61,633 nt of DNA from an uncultured Alphaproteobacteria bacterium (GCA_902560505.1 CACELY010000002.1:1-61633); one strand, 5' to 3'; numbered from the stretch's first letter, positions 26,447 through 34,656 are shown. Numbers and translations: made by a program. Notes: generated by a model not told the origin, from the sequence alone.

Positions 26447-27184
26447 ATGAAGTTAAAAGATATTGTTTTTAAATCAAAAAAAATAAATAAAGCATTTGCA
26501 TGGGCTGCTCACATTTTTACTGCATCAGGACTAATTTTTGGGTTTTTAGGCTTAATAGCGATTTTAAATGGTGAACAAACTTTTGCTTTTTTATTTATGG
26601 GTTTTGCTTTAGTTATCGACGGCGTCGATGGTACTCTAGCTAGATACGTCAACGTGGAAGAAGCACTTCCAGAAGTAGATGGTAGTACTTTAGACAACGT
26701 TATAGATATGTTTAACTACTCAATACTACCTGTATTGATGATTTACTGGTTTGCAATGGTTCCATATAATCTCGTTTATTTAACCTGCATTTCTATTTTG
26801 CTCGCTAGTTGTTATACTTTTTCTGATAAGAATATGAAAACAACGGATTATTACTTCAAAGGCTTTTCTGCGCTTTGGAATTTACTGGTTTTCTTTCTCT
26901 TTATTTTAGACCTCGGACTTTGGTTTAATTTCGGCGCTATATGCTTATGTTTAATTTTAACGTTTATTCCGATAAAAATCATTCATCCCTTCAGAGTTAA
27001 AGAGCTTCGTAATTCTTCAATAATGATGGTAGGAATATGGTCGATAAGCGCCGTTTTTCTTATACTGCACAAACACAGTTTCTTGTTACATCAATTTCAT
27101 GCGATGATTTTTGGACTCTGGCTCATTAGCACAGCTTATTTTGTGTGGATCTCCCTCAGGAGATCCTTTAAACAAAATACTTAA
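26447..27184 (+). CDS. pcs: Phosphatidylcholine synthase
   Basis: A 245-residue membrane protein of the CDP-alcohol phosphatidyltransferase family. The catalytic segment VIDGVDGTLARYVNVEEALPEVDGSTLDNVID (about 55-87) carries the DGxxAR and DxxxD motifs in the Pcs arrangement, with about seven hydrophobic segments. Pcs joins choline to CDP-diacylglycerol in the inner membrane and is characteristic of many alphaproteobacteria. Its stop lies directly against the stop of the convergent pseudoazurin gene, so the two genes share no 3' spacer and may use overlapping ends. Confidence 0.93.
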   Translation: MKLKDIVFKSKKINKAFAWAAHIFTASGLIFGFLGLIAILNGEQTFAFLFMGFALVIDGVDGTLARYVNVEEALPEVDGSTLDNVIDMFNYSILPVLMIYWFAMVPYNLVYLTCISILLASCYTFSDKNMKTTDYYFKGFSALWNLLVFFLFILDLGLWFNFGAICLCLILTFIPIKIIHPFRVKELRNSSIMMVGIWSISAVFLILHKHSFLLHQFHAMIFGLWLISTAYFVWISLRRSFKQNT

Positions 27185-27625
27185 TTAAGAACCAACTTGA
27201 CTCAAATATTTTTCGAGCCGCTCTTTAGATTTTTTTGGAACTTTTTGTCCTTTAAGAAAATCGGTAGGATCTGCAGAGTCTCCAACTTGAATTAGAGCCA
27301 CCATTCCATTCGCATAATGAGGTGTGCACCGGATTCCGTAAAGTCCTTCAACTTCCACCGTGTAACTAAATTTCTTGTTAATTTTACTCTTGAACTTTTT
27401 TGCCCCCTCGGGGATTAATCCTTTTATGGACGCAGCCATATGCCCTTTATCCGTCGGTAGAAAAATTATGTTGTCGCCTACTTGGGCTTTGATAAATGAA
27501 GGCTCGAATATCATTTTTCCTTCTTCGCCCTTATTTAGCATTTTTACTTCTATGTCAGCTGCGAAAGCAGCTACAGCTACTAAAAAACTAGCCAACAATG
27601 TTACCGTTAATGAAAAAAGTCTCAT
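27185..27625 (-). CDS. Pseudoazurin (type 1 blue copper protein)
   Basis: A 146-residue precursor. The signal peptide is about residues 1-22 (LFSLTVTLLASFLVAVAAFA). The cupredoxin core has the four copper ligands: His in LPTDKGHMAAS (about 63), Cys in YGIRCTPH (about 101), His in the same segment (about 104) and Met in ANGMVAL (about 109). It is a periplasmic electron carrier, in denitrifiers and methylotrophs serving Cu enzymes, and in others a partner of respiratory or amine oxidising enzymes. AGGAGG lies 6 bases before the ATG. No copper reductase or oxidase is nearby, so the partner is unknown. Confidence 0.93.
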   Translation of the reverse strand: MRLFSLTVTLLASFLVAVAAFAADIEVKMLNKGEEGKMIFEPSFIKAQVGDNIIFLPTDKGHMAASIKGLIPEGAKKFKSKINKKFSYTVEVEGLYGIRCTPHYANGMVALIQVGDSADPTDFLKGQKVPKKSKERLEKYLSQVGS

Positions 27626-27721
27626 ATTATCCTCCTATACAATATGTAACCCACAAGCTGTAACATGGAGTAAATTTGGGTGGTGTCAACCAAAAATATA
27701 AAAACCCAAAGAGATTATTTT

Positions 27722-28132
27722 TTAATTAGACTGCAGTTTTTTTTGTCGTCGCACAAATATGAAGCTTTGGACGCAAAAATATATATAAACAAATCCTGTG
27801 ATCAAAAGCATAAGCTTTGATAATCCAGCATAATAATTATTAAACATGCCTCTAAAAAAATCGAGCCCACCTAAAAAAGCGATTATACCTATAACTACTG
27901 CTATATGCATCAAAGCCTTCCTGAGTGTCGGTTTTATCATTGATATAAAGCCAATTAACGCAAGTGGCACCCCGATGAAGGCGGGTATCATAGACGTTAC
28001 AGAAGAACTTCCAGAAACTAATGATATAGAAATACCCCAAATGACCATAAACAACCCATAAAGTGTTGTTAAAAACTCTATAGATAACGAGAAGACCCTA
28101 AAATCTTGTGTATTATTGGTATTTTCAGACAT
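27722..28132 (-). CDS. Four-helix membrane protein, unknown function
   Basis: A 136-residue inner-membrane protein with four hydrophobic helices (about residues 17-37, 45-65, 74-91 and 99-120), a cytoplasmic-looking N-terminus with no signal cleavage, and a basic end (RRQKK). I do not recognise the family, although the layout resembles small DUF4345-type or DoxX-like membrane proteins. The ATG at 28130-28132 directly abuts the stop of the DUF2237 gene upstream on the same strand, so the two form a transcript and possibly a functional pair. No motif points to a function. Confidence 0.7.
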   Translation of the reverse strand: MSENTNNTQDFRVFSLSIEFLTTLYGLFMVIWGISISLVSGSSSVTSMIPAFIGVPLALIGFISMIKPTLRKALMHIAVVIGIIAFLGGLDFFRGMFNNYYAGLSKLMLLITGFVYIYFCVQSFIFVRRQKKLQSN

Positions 28133-28531
28133 CTAATTTCCTCTAGTATGTTTTTTTAAGTGTTCCAAATCGCAAATATCTAGGCATTTGATATTCGTTG
28201 CTTCAAGAACAACTTTAGGTGCTTTACCTGCCACTCTAGCTTCTTCCCACCTTGCTGCACAAAGACACCAACGATCTCCATCCTTCAAACCTTCAAATTG
28301 ATATTCTGGTCTAGGCGTAGATAAGTCATTTCCTCTTTCTTTTGAAAACTCAAGGAACTCTGTTGTCATTATTGCACAAACAGTATGACTCCCTATGTCT
28401 CTAGGATCCCAGCTACAACAACCGTCTCTCAAGAACCCAGTTAATGGGTCACTAGAACAGGGTTCGAGTGTTGTACCTATTACATTTCTTTGTGATTTTC
28501 TTGGGTCAAAGTACTCTTTTTCATCAAACAT
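28133..28531 (-). CDS. DUF2237 family protein
   Basis: A 132-residue protein matching the DUF2237 family: NVIGTTLEPCSSDPLTGFLRDGCCSWDPRDIGSHTVCAIMTTEFLEFSKERGNDLSTPRPEYQFEGLKDGDRWCLCAARWEEA is the family's strongly conserved block (residues about 16-95), including several cysteines and the C-x-C-A-x-R-W. The end, VVLEATNIKCLDICDLEHLKKH, is also typical. The family is widespread in bacteria and has no known function; the conserved cysteines suggest metal or redox chemistry. It abuts the membrane protein gene. Confidence 0.9.
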   Translation of the reverse strand: MFDEKEYFDPRKSQRNVIGTTLEPCSSDPLTGFLRDGCCSWDPRDIGSHTVCAIMTTEFLEFSKERGNDLSTPRPEYQFEGLKDGDRWCLCAARWEEARVAGKAPKVVLEATNIKCLDICDLEHLKKHTRGN

Positions 28532-28607
28532 ATTTCATACTCCTTGAAAACTTTTTAAGCGCTAATTATTGTGACATTTAAATAAATAGACCAATCTATA
28601 ATTATAT

Positions 28608-29189
28608 CTAGCTGAGCGGAATACTATTGTCATTTTTCTTATTTTGGTACTCTTCAGATAAACTCTCATATGTTGACGATATACGCTCTGATATTTTCAA
28701 TAAATTATCTCTACTTGCTGGTTCTAGCGTATTGATCAGCTCTTTTATTGCATAACATTTCCAAAAATAATTTTCTTTACTATATGCTCCATCCGACCTT
28801 CCAAATACTTCCGACAGAATGTCTAAATCATGAGCTATATTGAAAGCCTTTTTTGTATCTTGGTAATTAAAAAAATAGTAAATAGTATTAAACCCGGCCC
28901 AAGTAATAGCTGATAAACACATTGGGCAAGGCTCGTGTGTTGACAAAAATATTAGATCACCTGTGGACTTATTTTTGTTTTCGGCAAAAAATTTGTTTAA
29001 CGTAGATATCTCACCATGAAAGAGCGGGTTTTCAGTTTCTTGATTAACCCCAATAGTCATGGTTGTATAATCACTTTTAGCTAGAATAGCGCCTCCAAAA
29101 ACTTTATTACCTTTCGCAACACCTTTTTTTGTTTCTGGAATTATTTCTTCTTCGATTACCCTCAAAGCTCTTTCTATGAAATTTTTCAT
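28608..29189 (-). CDS. Nucleoside/nucleobase deaminase family protein
   Basis: A 193-residue member of the cytidine-deaminase superfamily. The zinc site is HGEISTLNKFF (His and proton-relay Glu, about 57-62) and EPCPMCLSAITWAGFNTIYYFFN (PCxxC, about 90-96), the layout of guanine deaminase and tRNA adenosine deaminase types. It lacks the helical arrangement of cytidine deaminases, so a base such as guanine or another amino-heterocycle is more probable. It overlaps the pobA stop by 4 bases (start within ATGA), so it is co-translated with a hydroxybenzoate-type hydroxylase, an unusual pairing. Confidence 0.82.
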   Translation of the reverse strand: MKNFIERALRVIEEEIIPETKKGVAKGNKVFGGAILAKSDYTTMTIGVNQETENPLFHGEISTLNKFFAENKNKSTGDLIFLSTHEPCPMCLSAITWAGFNTIYYFFNYQDTKKAFNIAHDLDILSEVFGRSDGAYSKENYFWKCYAIKELINTLEPASRDNLLKISERISSTYESLSEEYQNKKNDNSIPLS

Positions 29190-30367
29190 AATGGTATGCC
29201 TACATAGTTTTCGGCAAAATGCGCTTGTGCAATATTTGAATGAGACAGATATTCTAATTCACTTATTTTTATTTTCCTGTCGAATTCTTTAGTCTCAGGA
29301 AACTCATGCATCAAAGTAGTCATCCACCAACTAAACCTCACCGCTTTCCATATTCTATTCAAAGCCGTTTTAGAGTAGTTAAATAATTTCTTATCTCCCT
29401 CTCCTCTATAAAAGGCTATAAGGCCCTCTGATAAATAGTGCACGTCTGACACCGCTAGGTTCAAGCCCTTAGCTCCGGTTGGAGGCACAATGTGAGCAGC
29501 GTCTCCAACAAGAAAAAGATTGCCGTATTGAAGCGGCTCGACCACGAAACTCCTCAGCGGAGCAATAGATTTCTCAATTGAAGGACCAGTCCTTAAATTA
29601 TCCTTTGAATTCTCGGGTAGTCGTTTAATTAATTCCTTCCAAAAATAATCGTCCGAATAGTCCTCTGCTTTAGTATTTACATCACACTGAAGATAGTATC
29701 TTGAAAGATTATTATTCCTCATGGAGCATAAGGCAAAGCCATCACTAGTGTTGGCATAAATCAACTCATCACTGACAGGAGGAGTTTCAGACAAAATACC
29801 TAACCAGCCGAATGGATATATTCTTTCATACTCTTTTCTTTGGTTTAGAGGGATTCGCTGCCTGCTAACGCCATGAAAGCCATCACAGCCTACAACAAAA
29901 TCAGATACAATTTTAATTTCTTTTCCAATTTCATCTTCAAATATTACCTCCGTCTTTGAACATTTTGGGTCGATTATATTTACGTTTTTTACCTGGAAAA
30001 AAATATTAGCTTCTCTCTCCTCCTGCTTTTGGTATAAATCTTTTGTTACTTCAGTTTGTCCAAAAATTGTAACACTCTTACCAACGGTCTCTGAAAAAGA
30101 AACTCTGAAACCTTTATTTTCTGATGAAAGATAAGTACCTTCATGAACAAAACCATCAATATCTATTCTTTCACCTACACCAGCTTGCTTCAATATTTCT
30201 ACGGTCCCACTCTCCAAAACACCAGCTCTTATTCTTGATAATACGTGGCTTTGAGTGTGTTTTTCCAAAATAATGGTGTCTATACCCTCATTCATAAGCA
30301 ACTGGGATAATAATAGGCCCGATGGACCACCACCTATAATTGTTACTTGTGTTTTAAAATTTACCAT
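29186..30367 (-). CDS. pobA: 4-hydroxybenzoate 3-monooxygenase (PobA-like)
   Basis: A 393-residue flavoprotein hydroxylase, the standard PobA length. TIIGGGPSGLLLSQLL binds FAD (about 9-24), IRAGVLESGTVEILKQAGVG is the PobA-specific stretch, and GDAAHIVPPTGAKGLNLAVSDVHYLSEGL (about 286-314) is nearly diagnostic. It converts 4-hydroxybenzoate to protocatechuate with NADPH and O2. The ATG at 30365-30367 lies only a few bases after the T-tract of a strong terminator, and there is no Shine-Dalgarno sequence in front. Expression therefore needs read-through, a start within the hairpin region or leaderless-like initiation. It overlaps the deaminase. Confidence 0.9.
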   Translation of the reverse strand: MVNFKTQVTIIGGGPSGLLLSQLLMNEGIDTIILEKHTQSHVLSRIRAGVLESGTVEILKQAGVGERIDIDGFVHEGTYLSSENKGFRVSFSETVGKSVTIFGQTEVTKDLYQKQEEREANIFFQVKNVNIIDPKCSKTEVIFEDEIGKEIKIVSDFVVGCDGFHGVSRQRIPLNQRKEYERIYPFGWLGILSETPPVSDELIYANTSDGFALCSMRNNNLSRYYLQCDVNTKAEDYSDDYFWKELIKRLPENSKDNLRTGPSIEKSIAPLRSFVVEPLQYGNLFLVGDAAHIVPPTGAKGLNLAVSDVHYLSEGLIAFYRGEGDKKLFNYSKTALNRIWKAVRFSWWMTTLMHEFPETKEFDRKIKISELEYLSHSNIAQAHFAENYVGIPL

Positions 30368-30380
30368 AATTATAAAAAAG

Positions 30381-30406
30381 CGAAGGAGGCTTAACAGCCT
30401 CCTTCG
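30381..30406 (-). terminator. Rho-independent terminator between the small ORF and pobA
   Basis: CGAAGGAGGC (30381-30390) and GCCTCCTTCG (30397-30406) form a perfect 10-base stem with a 6-base loop. On the minus strand it is followed by CTTTTTTATAATT. It ends transcription of the small ORF at 30425-30505 and lies right before pobA. Its 3' arm (as transcribed) carries CCTCCTT, which can also pair with the AAGGAGG Shine-Dalgarno sequence of the small ORF, so the hairpin could act as an attenuator instead of a simple end. Confidence 0.85.
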
Positions 30407-30424
30407 GTGACTGACGATTTAGTG

Positions 30425-30505
30425 TCAGACCCCTTTTTGCCCCTCGAAAATTTTTGTCGAGAGGGTATCTATGTCTACCACCATCATCGAATAATCACTA
30501 GACAT
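30425..30505 (-). CDS. 26-codon ORF with a near-consensus ribosome binding site
   Basis: Reading the minus strand, AAAGGAGG (30513-30520) lies 7 bases before an ATG at 30503-30505, followed by 26 codons (starts MSSDYSMMVV, ends EGQKGV) and TGA at 30425-30427. A strong terminator follows 18 bases later. The peptide is mixed and mildly acidic in the first half with no run of one amino acid, so it is not an obvious trp- or his-type attenuator leader. An imperfect inverted repeat (CCTCTCGA / TCGAGGGG) lies inside the coding part. It might be a leader peptide controlling pobA, a small protein, or a precursor peptide. It is too short to assign a family. Confidence 0.55.
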   Translation of the reverse strand: MSSDYSMMVVDIDTLSTKIFEGQKGV

Positions 30506-30647
30506 TGGACCACCTCCTTTCAGTTGTTAAACTCTGATTATTAATGTAAGATAATTTGTAATCTTCTCAAACTATAAAATTTACAATTGACTTAAAGATC
30601 AGAAATAACAGTTTAAGAAAACAGCATAGCCCATTGGATAAGTCGAG

Positions 30648-31079
30648 ATGTCTATTGAGAAAGCTCTGATTGACGCAGTTATGAAGGTCTACCAAAGCAA
30701 AGGTGTTGGGAAATTTTTCTCAATAAATTTTTTGGTGGAAACGGATGGCGAATTTGTTTTTGAGGTGTGCTTTCCTCCTGATTGTTTAAACCCTCAAGGA
30801 AATGTTCAGGGTGGAATGATCACTAGCGTACTAGATGATTGCACTGCACTATGTGTTTTGTTTTCTACTAATGGCAAGAGATTTCCCAACACAACGGACT
30901 TCCACACATCATTCCATCGGCCATTGTCTTTAGAGCCTGCAACAATAAAGGCATCCATCTTGAAAATAGGCAAAAATATTGTTTCGGTAGAGGGTAAGAT
31001 TTTTAAGGAAAAGAATAAATTGGTGGCTTCCTGTCTTCATACTGGGTTCCTTTTCGATACGCATGGAATGAAGACATAG
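30648..31079 (+). CDS. PaaI-family hotdog thioesterase
   Basis: A 143-residue hotdog-fold protein of the PaaI type. CLNPQGNVQGGMITSVLDDCTALCVLF (about 47-73) matches 'hnp.G.vHGG.iatLlD.a.g.a', with the catalytic Asp in VLDDC and Gln in place of the usual His of HGG (NVQGGM). TTDFHTSFHRPLSLEPATIKASILKIGKNIVSVEGKIF is the typical strand pair. It would hydrolyse acyl-CoA thioesters, often aromatic ones. It is divergently transcribed from the small ORF/pobA unit. Substrate unknown. Confidence 0.85.
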   Translation: MSIEKALIDAVMKVYQSKGVGKFFSINFLVETDGEFVFEVCFPPDCLNPQGNVQGGMITSVLDDCTALCVLFSTNGKRFPNTTDFHTSFHRPLSLEPATIKASILKIGKNIVSVEGKIFKEKNKLVASCLHTGFLFDTHGMKT

Positions 31080-31090
31080 TTTTTAGTAAT

Positions 31091-31429
31091 CTATTTGGGT
31101 AATGTTATATTTATATTGACGAGAACAACACCAATAATTATTAGAACTAATCCAATCACAGACCAAAAATTGAGAGATTGATTGAAAGCAAAATAAGATA
31201 TTAAGGCCAAAGTAAAAATTCCTAATCCACTCCAAGTAGCATACATTATCGCAATAGGAATGAAGTTCACAACGATTGACAAAAAGTAGAAGGAAACAGC
31301 GTAGAGTAACACTAGAGATATAGTAGCTTTTGCGTTCGTAAAATTTTGAGACGCGGGTAACAAAAGTGTACCACTTACCTCAAAGACTATTGCAGCTAGA
31401 AGGCAGAGATATGCCGTTATTGGTTGAAT
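31091..31429 (-). CDS. SMR family small multidrug transporter, probable ATT start
   Basis: A protein of about 112 residues with four membrane helices. The in-frame region has the full SMR pattern: AYLCLLAAIVFEVSGTLLLPASQNF (helix 1 with the essential Glu, here FEVSGT), VLLYAVSFYFLSIVVNFIPIAIMYATWSGLG (the hallmark AYAIWSGLG) and NFWSVIGLVLIIIGVVLVNI. The first ATG/GTG/TTG in frame is the TTG at 31363, which would delete helix 1. The ATT at 31427-31429, two bases after the upstream TPR stop and 9-10 bases from GGAAAGAG, gives a full-length protein. It exports cationic compounds with proton antiport. A mutated start is the alternative. Confidence 0.7.
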   Translation of the reverse strand: MQPITAYLCLLAAIVFEVSGTLLLPASQNFTNAKATISLVLLYAVSFYFLSIVVNFIPIAIMYATWSGLGIFTLALISYFAFNQSLNFWSVIGLVLIIIGVVLVNINITLPK

Positions 31430-31431
31430 TT

Positions 31432-31998
31432 TTATAAGCTCTTTCCATATAATTTGTTTTCTAGCATAGGCAAAAACCTTTTACCATCCTCATTATGGGG
31501 ATCGATCTCAGTCAGCCTCTTGTAGGACTTATATGCTTCACGAAAATTACTATTGTGAATATGAATAAGGCCAGAACCAGATATTGCTCCGAAATGACGA
31601 GGCTGTCTTTTAAGCACCTCCTCAATATCTTTAAGTGATCCATAGAAATCACCCAATAAAAATTTTACTGTCGCCCTTTTATTCCATCCTTCGACATAAT
31701 CTGGATCTAATTCAATTATTTTGCTGAACGCTATCTTTGCTTGTTCTAGTTTTCCAGCATTGAATAAGTCTAATGCTTCAGCTATCTTGCTCTTGTTTGT
31801 CTTATCGATATACCCTTCTAACCACAAACTCCAAACTTCTCGTCTTATAAGCCCTGAGTTAGAAGGGCTTGGCGAAGACGCTAAGTTATCAAGGAGTAGC
31901 TCTATTCTGTTTTTCTCTTTTGATGAAAGAGAAAGTGATGTGATCGAAAGTGTAAAGCAAATTGTAACGCAGCATATATATATTAATTTTTTTGCCAT
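31432..31998 (-). CDS. TPR-repeat secreted protein
   Basis: A 188-residue protein. A hydrophobic N-terminal segment (KLIYICCVTICFTLSITSLSLS) looks like a signal peptide. Two to three TPR units follow: ALDLFNAGKLEQAKIAFSKIIELDPDYVEGWNKRATVKFLLGDFYGSLKDIEEVLKRQPRHFGAISGSGLIHIHNSNFREAYKSYKRLTEIDP. It is probably a periplasmic scaffold protein, family not recognised. The ATG at 31996-31998 is in a region with no obvious Shine-Dalgarno sequence. Two bases after its stop lies the presumed ATT start of the SMR gene, suggesting translational coupling. Confidence 0.83.
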   Translation of the reverse strand: MAKKLIYICCVTICFTLSITSLSLSSKEKNRIELLLDNLASSPSPSNSGLIRREVWSLWLEGYIDKTNKSKIAEALDLFNAGKLEQAKIAFSKIIELDPDYVEGWNKRATVKFLLGDFYGSLKDIEEVLKRQPRHFGAISGSGLIHIHNSNFREAYKSYKRLTEIDPHNEDGKRFLPMLENKLYGKSL

Positions 31999-32161
31999 TT
32001 ATGTGTAGGTGCAAATTAATCTCTCCCTTATAATTAGCGTTATATTCTTTTTTTCAAGCCAGAATTTAAAAACTCTATCAAATGTTTACATTTAACTTTT
32101 GCTGAGTTAATTGTACCCACTTTCAGAAGCAAAAATAAAAAGGCAACTAACTTTAACGAAA

Positions 32162-33103
32162 ATGAAAAGATCTATCAAAAACATTGTTCTTATAGCAGGT
32201 GGTGTAGGTGGTGCAAAATTAGCAGAGGGACTTAATTCCATAAAAGATATAAATCTTGCTATCATTGGCAATATTGCAGATGATGATGAGTTCCATGGGC
32301 TGAGGGTTTCTCCAGATATAGATACCTTAACATATACACTTTCAGGAATGGTGAACCGAAAGCAAGGATGGGGAGTAAAAAATGACAATTACAACACGCT
32401 CTCAATGTTAAATAAATTAGGGGAAGAAACCTGGATGTCTTTAGGTGATCTCGACTTTGGTCTTCATATATATAGACAGCACAGACTATTAAAAGATCAT
32501 CGTCCGACAATTATTGCCAATGAGATCGCTAAAAAATTGGGTGTAACGGCAGATATAATCTTACCAACTGACGATAAGATTAGAACAGAGGTGCAAACCA
32601 AGTCGGGTTGGATATCATTTCAGGAATATTTTGTCAAAAAACGCTGTTCACCGAAAATTATAAAACTAAAATACACAGGAATTAAATCAGCCAAAATCAC
32701 CAAAGAGGCAAAAAAAGCACTTTTTAATGCTGAACTTATAATTATTGCTCCGTCAAATCCTTTAGTAAGTATAAAACCTATAATTGAAATACCTGGGTTT
32801 AAATCCATAATTCAAAAAAATAATAAAAAGGTGATAGCAATAAGTCCGTTGATTCAAGGAAAGGCTTTAAAAGGTCCTGCATCAAAAATGCTTAAACAAT
32901 TAGGTTTCAAGCCAAATTCTTTTTCTTGTATGCAGTTCTATAAAGATATTTGCAAATCATTTATTCTCGATAGGTCCGATATAGGCTTAAAGAAACAATT
33001 TATTTTACTAAATCAAAAACCTATATTTACGAACACTCTGATGACCTCTCTTGCAGACAAGAGACGGTTGGCTAACTTCATAGTCAACCAACCTATTGAT
33101 TGA
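32162..33103 (+). CDS. cofD: 2-phospho-L-lactate (or enolpyruvyl) transferase CofD
   Basis: A 313-residue CofD/FbiA. It has LIAGGVGGAKLAEGL (about 8-22), GNIADDDEFHGLRVSPDIDTLTYTLSGM (about 37-64, the FO/diphosphate binding region), and IIAPSNPLVSIKPIIEIPGF plus SPLIQGKALKGPASKML, all signature CofD segments. It joins the phospholactyl or enolpyruvyl group to FO, making F420-0 (or dehydro-F420-0). The ATG at 32162 is preferred because the CofD alignment begins here; an upstream TTG at 32111 is not. It is the first gene of an F420 locus; FO synthase and CofC are not in the window. Confidence 0.93.
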   Translation: MKRSIKNIVLIAGGVGGAKLAEGLNSIKDINLAIIGNIADDDEFHGLRVSPDIDTLTYTLSGMVNRKQGWGVKNDNYNTLSMLNKLGEETWMSLGDLDFGLHIYRQHRLLKDHRPTIIANEIAKKLGVTADIILPTDDKIRTEVQTKSGWISFQEYFVKKRCSPKIIKLKYTGIKSAKITKEAKKALFNAELIIIAPSNPLVSIKPIIEIPGFKSIIQKNNKKVIAISPLIQGKALKGPASKMLKQLGFKPNSFSCMQFYKDICKSFILDRSDIGLKKQFILLNQKPIFTNTLMTSLADKRRLANFIVNQPID

Positions 33104-33188
33104 TCTTTTAAAAGACTTTAGAACTTTTTAAAAAAGTTGATTACAGATCGTGATCTATAACTAGCATTATCGCAGATTAAGGTAACCA

Positions 33189-33977
33189 TTGAAGAAAATG
33201 TCAAATTCAACGTTAAATTTAAATATAATTCCGCATATTCCTGACATTGATAACGGTGATAACATTAGAGACATCCTGATTTCTGCTCTCAACAAATCAT
33301 CTATATGTCTGAAAGAATTTGACGTTATTTGTATAGCACATAAAATATTTTCAAAAGCTGAGGGATGTATAATTAATTTAAAAGAAATTTCTCCCTCCAG
33401 AAAAGCAATCGAACTCGGGAAAAGCCTTAACAAGGACCCAAGAAAAGTCGAAGTCGTATTACAAGAAAGTAGTAATATTATTCGCTCTTTTAAAAGAGAG
33501 GAACAAAATGAAGGAACTCTCATTTGTCAGCATAAACTTGGATTTATCTGCGCTAATGCAGGGGTTGACCAGTCTAATATAGAGGGTCAGGAAACTGTAG
33601 TGACCGTTCCAAAAAACCCTGACCGTAGTGTGCAAGTTTTAAGAGATCAACTAAAAAATTACTTTGATTTAGAGAATTTGGGGATAGTTATGAGTGATAC
33701 CTTTGGAAGGCCATGGAGGATTGGACAGGTCAATGTCGCTATTGGTGTCGCAGGAATACCAGCAACAAAAAAAGAGCAGGGAACTACAGACGCTTGGGGA
33801 AATCAATTATACGTGACAGAACCAGCTTTTTGTGATGAAATAGCAGCAGCTTCGGGGTTGCTTATGAGCAAAGCAGGGAAATGTCCTGCAATTTTATTGA
33901 GAGGGCTTAGCTGGAGCGGCAAATATGGCTCTGCAAACGACATTCTACGGAAACAAAATGAGGATATGTTTAGATGA
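33189..33977 (+). CDS. cofE: Coenzyme F420-0:L-glutamate ligase
   Basis: A 262-residue CofE/FbiB N-domain. Signature segments include [30 protein letters not shown] (about 123-150), [24 protein letters not shown] (about 167-190) and [25 protein letters not shown] (about 212-240). It adds glutamates to F420-0. A nitroreductase-like second domain of actinobacterial FbiB is absent. The TTG start has AAGG 6 bases upstream; an ATG three codons later is possible. It is co-oriented with cofD and overlaps the reductase gene by 4 bases. Confidence 0.93.
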   Translation: MKKMSNSTLNLNIIPHIPDIDNGDNIRDILISALNKSSICLKEFDVICIAHKIFSKAEGCIINLKEISPSRKAIELGKSLNKDPRKVEVVLQESSNIIRSFKREEQNEGTLICQHKLGFICANAGVDQSNIEGQETVVTVPKNPDRSVQVLRDQLKNYFDLENLGIVMSDTFGRPWRIGQVNVAIGVAGIPATKKEQGTTDAWGNQLYVTEPAFCDEIAAASGLLMSKAGKCPAILLRGLSWSGKYGSANDILRKQNEDMFR

Positions 33978-34642
33978 AATTATCAATTATTGGAGGAACT
34001 GGGCCCCAAGGTAAAGGCCTTGCCCTTAGATTTGCTAAGGCAGGTTTTGAAGTTGCTTTGGGATCACGTAATGAATCCAGAGCTATCGAAGTTGCAGATA
34101 ATTTAATATCAAAAAACCAAAACCTCGTAGGATCAATAACTGGGCTTTCGAATAGCGAAGCAATAGCATTCACGGACAAGTTTGTAATATTTTCAGTACC
34201 TTGGAGTGGTCACAATAATACACTTTCTGAAATCAAAGGGAAGCTAGCGGATAAGGTACTTGTTGATATAGTAGTGCCATTGGAAGACGGAAACCCAAGA
34301 AAAGTAGCTATGCCCCCTGAAGGCTCAGCTACAGAAGCAGCCCAAGCCATATTAGGGCCTGACATACCAGTAGTTGGCGCCCTCCATAATGTTTCCGCGA
34401 ATACACTTAATCACCTAGAGAAAAAAATTAATTGTGATATCTTGGTATGCGGAAACAATTTGGATGCTAGGTTAGATACTATAAAGTTGTTAAAAAACTT
34501 AGAAGTCGAGGCTTACAATGCTGGTGATGCAACATCAGCGAGATGTTTAGAGGCTATAACGCCTATATTGATAAGAATAAATATGTCTAAAGCGGTGCCT
34601 TTTTCACATGCTGGAATAAAAATTTGGCCACCGGAGGAATAA
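33974..34642 (+). CDS. npdG: NADPH-dependent F420 reductase
   Basis: A 222-residue Rossmann protein. [34 protein letters not shown] (residues 3-36) is the NADP-binding start of the Fno/NpdG family (GGTGxQGxGLA, with the SRNE basic position), and [19 protein letters not shown] and [16 protein letters not shown] are further marks. It moves hydride between NADPH and F420 and so links F420H2 to central metabolism. It is overlapped with cofE and is 14 bases upstream of the LLM reductase, making a compact F420 make-and-reduce unit feeding one F420-dependent enzyme. Confidence 0.92.
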   Translation: MKLSIIGGTGPQGKGLALRFAKAGFEVALGSRNESRAIEVADNLISKNQNLVGSITGLSNSEAIAFTDKFVIFSVPWSGHNNTLSEIKGKLADKVLVDIVVPLEDGNPRKVAMPPEGSATEAAQAILGPDIPVVGALHNVSANTLNHLEKKINCDILVCGNNLDARLDTIKLLKNLEVEAYNAGDATSARCLEAITPILIRINMSKAVPFSHAGIKIWPPEE

Positions 34643-34656
34643 AAAAGGAGGAAGAT

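Noticed and set aside
33121-33175. A/T-rich palindromes (AACTTTTT/AAAAAGTT and AGATCGTGATCT) before cofE
   Set aside because: The first has nearly no loop and is low-complexity, the second has only 5-base arms; neither can be distinguished from chance as a terminator or operator.
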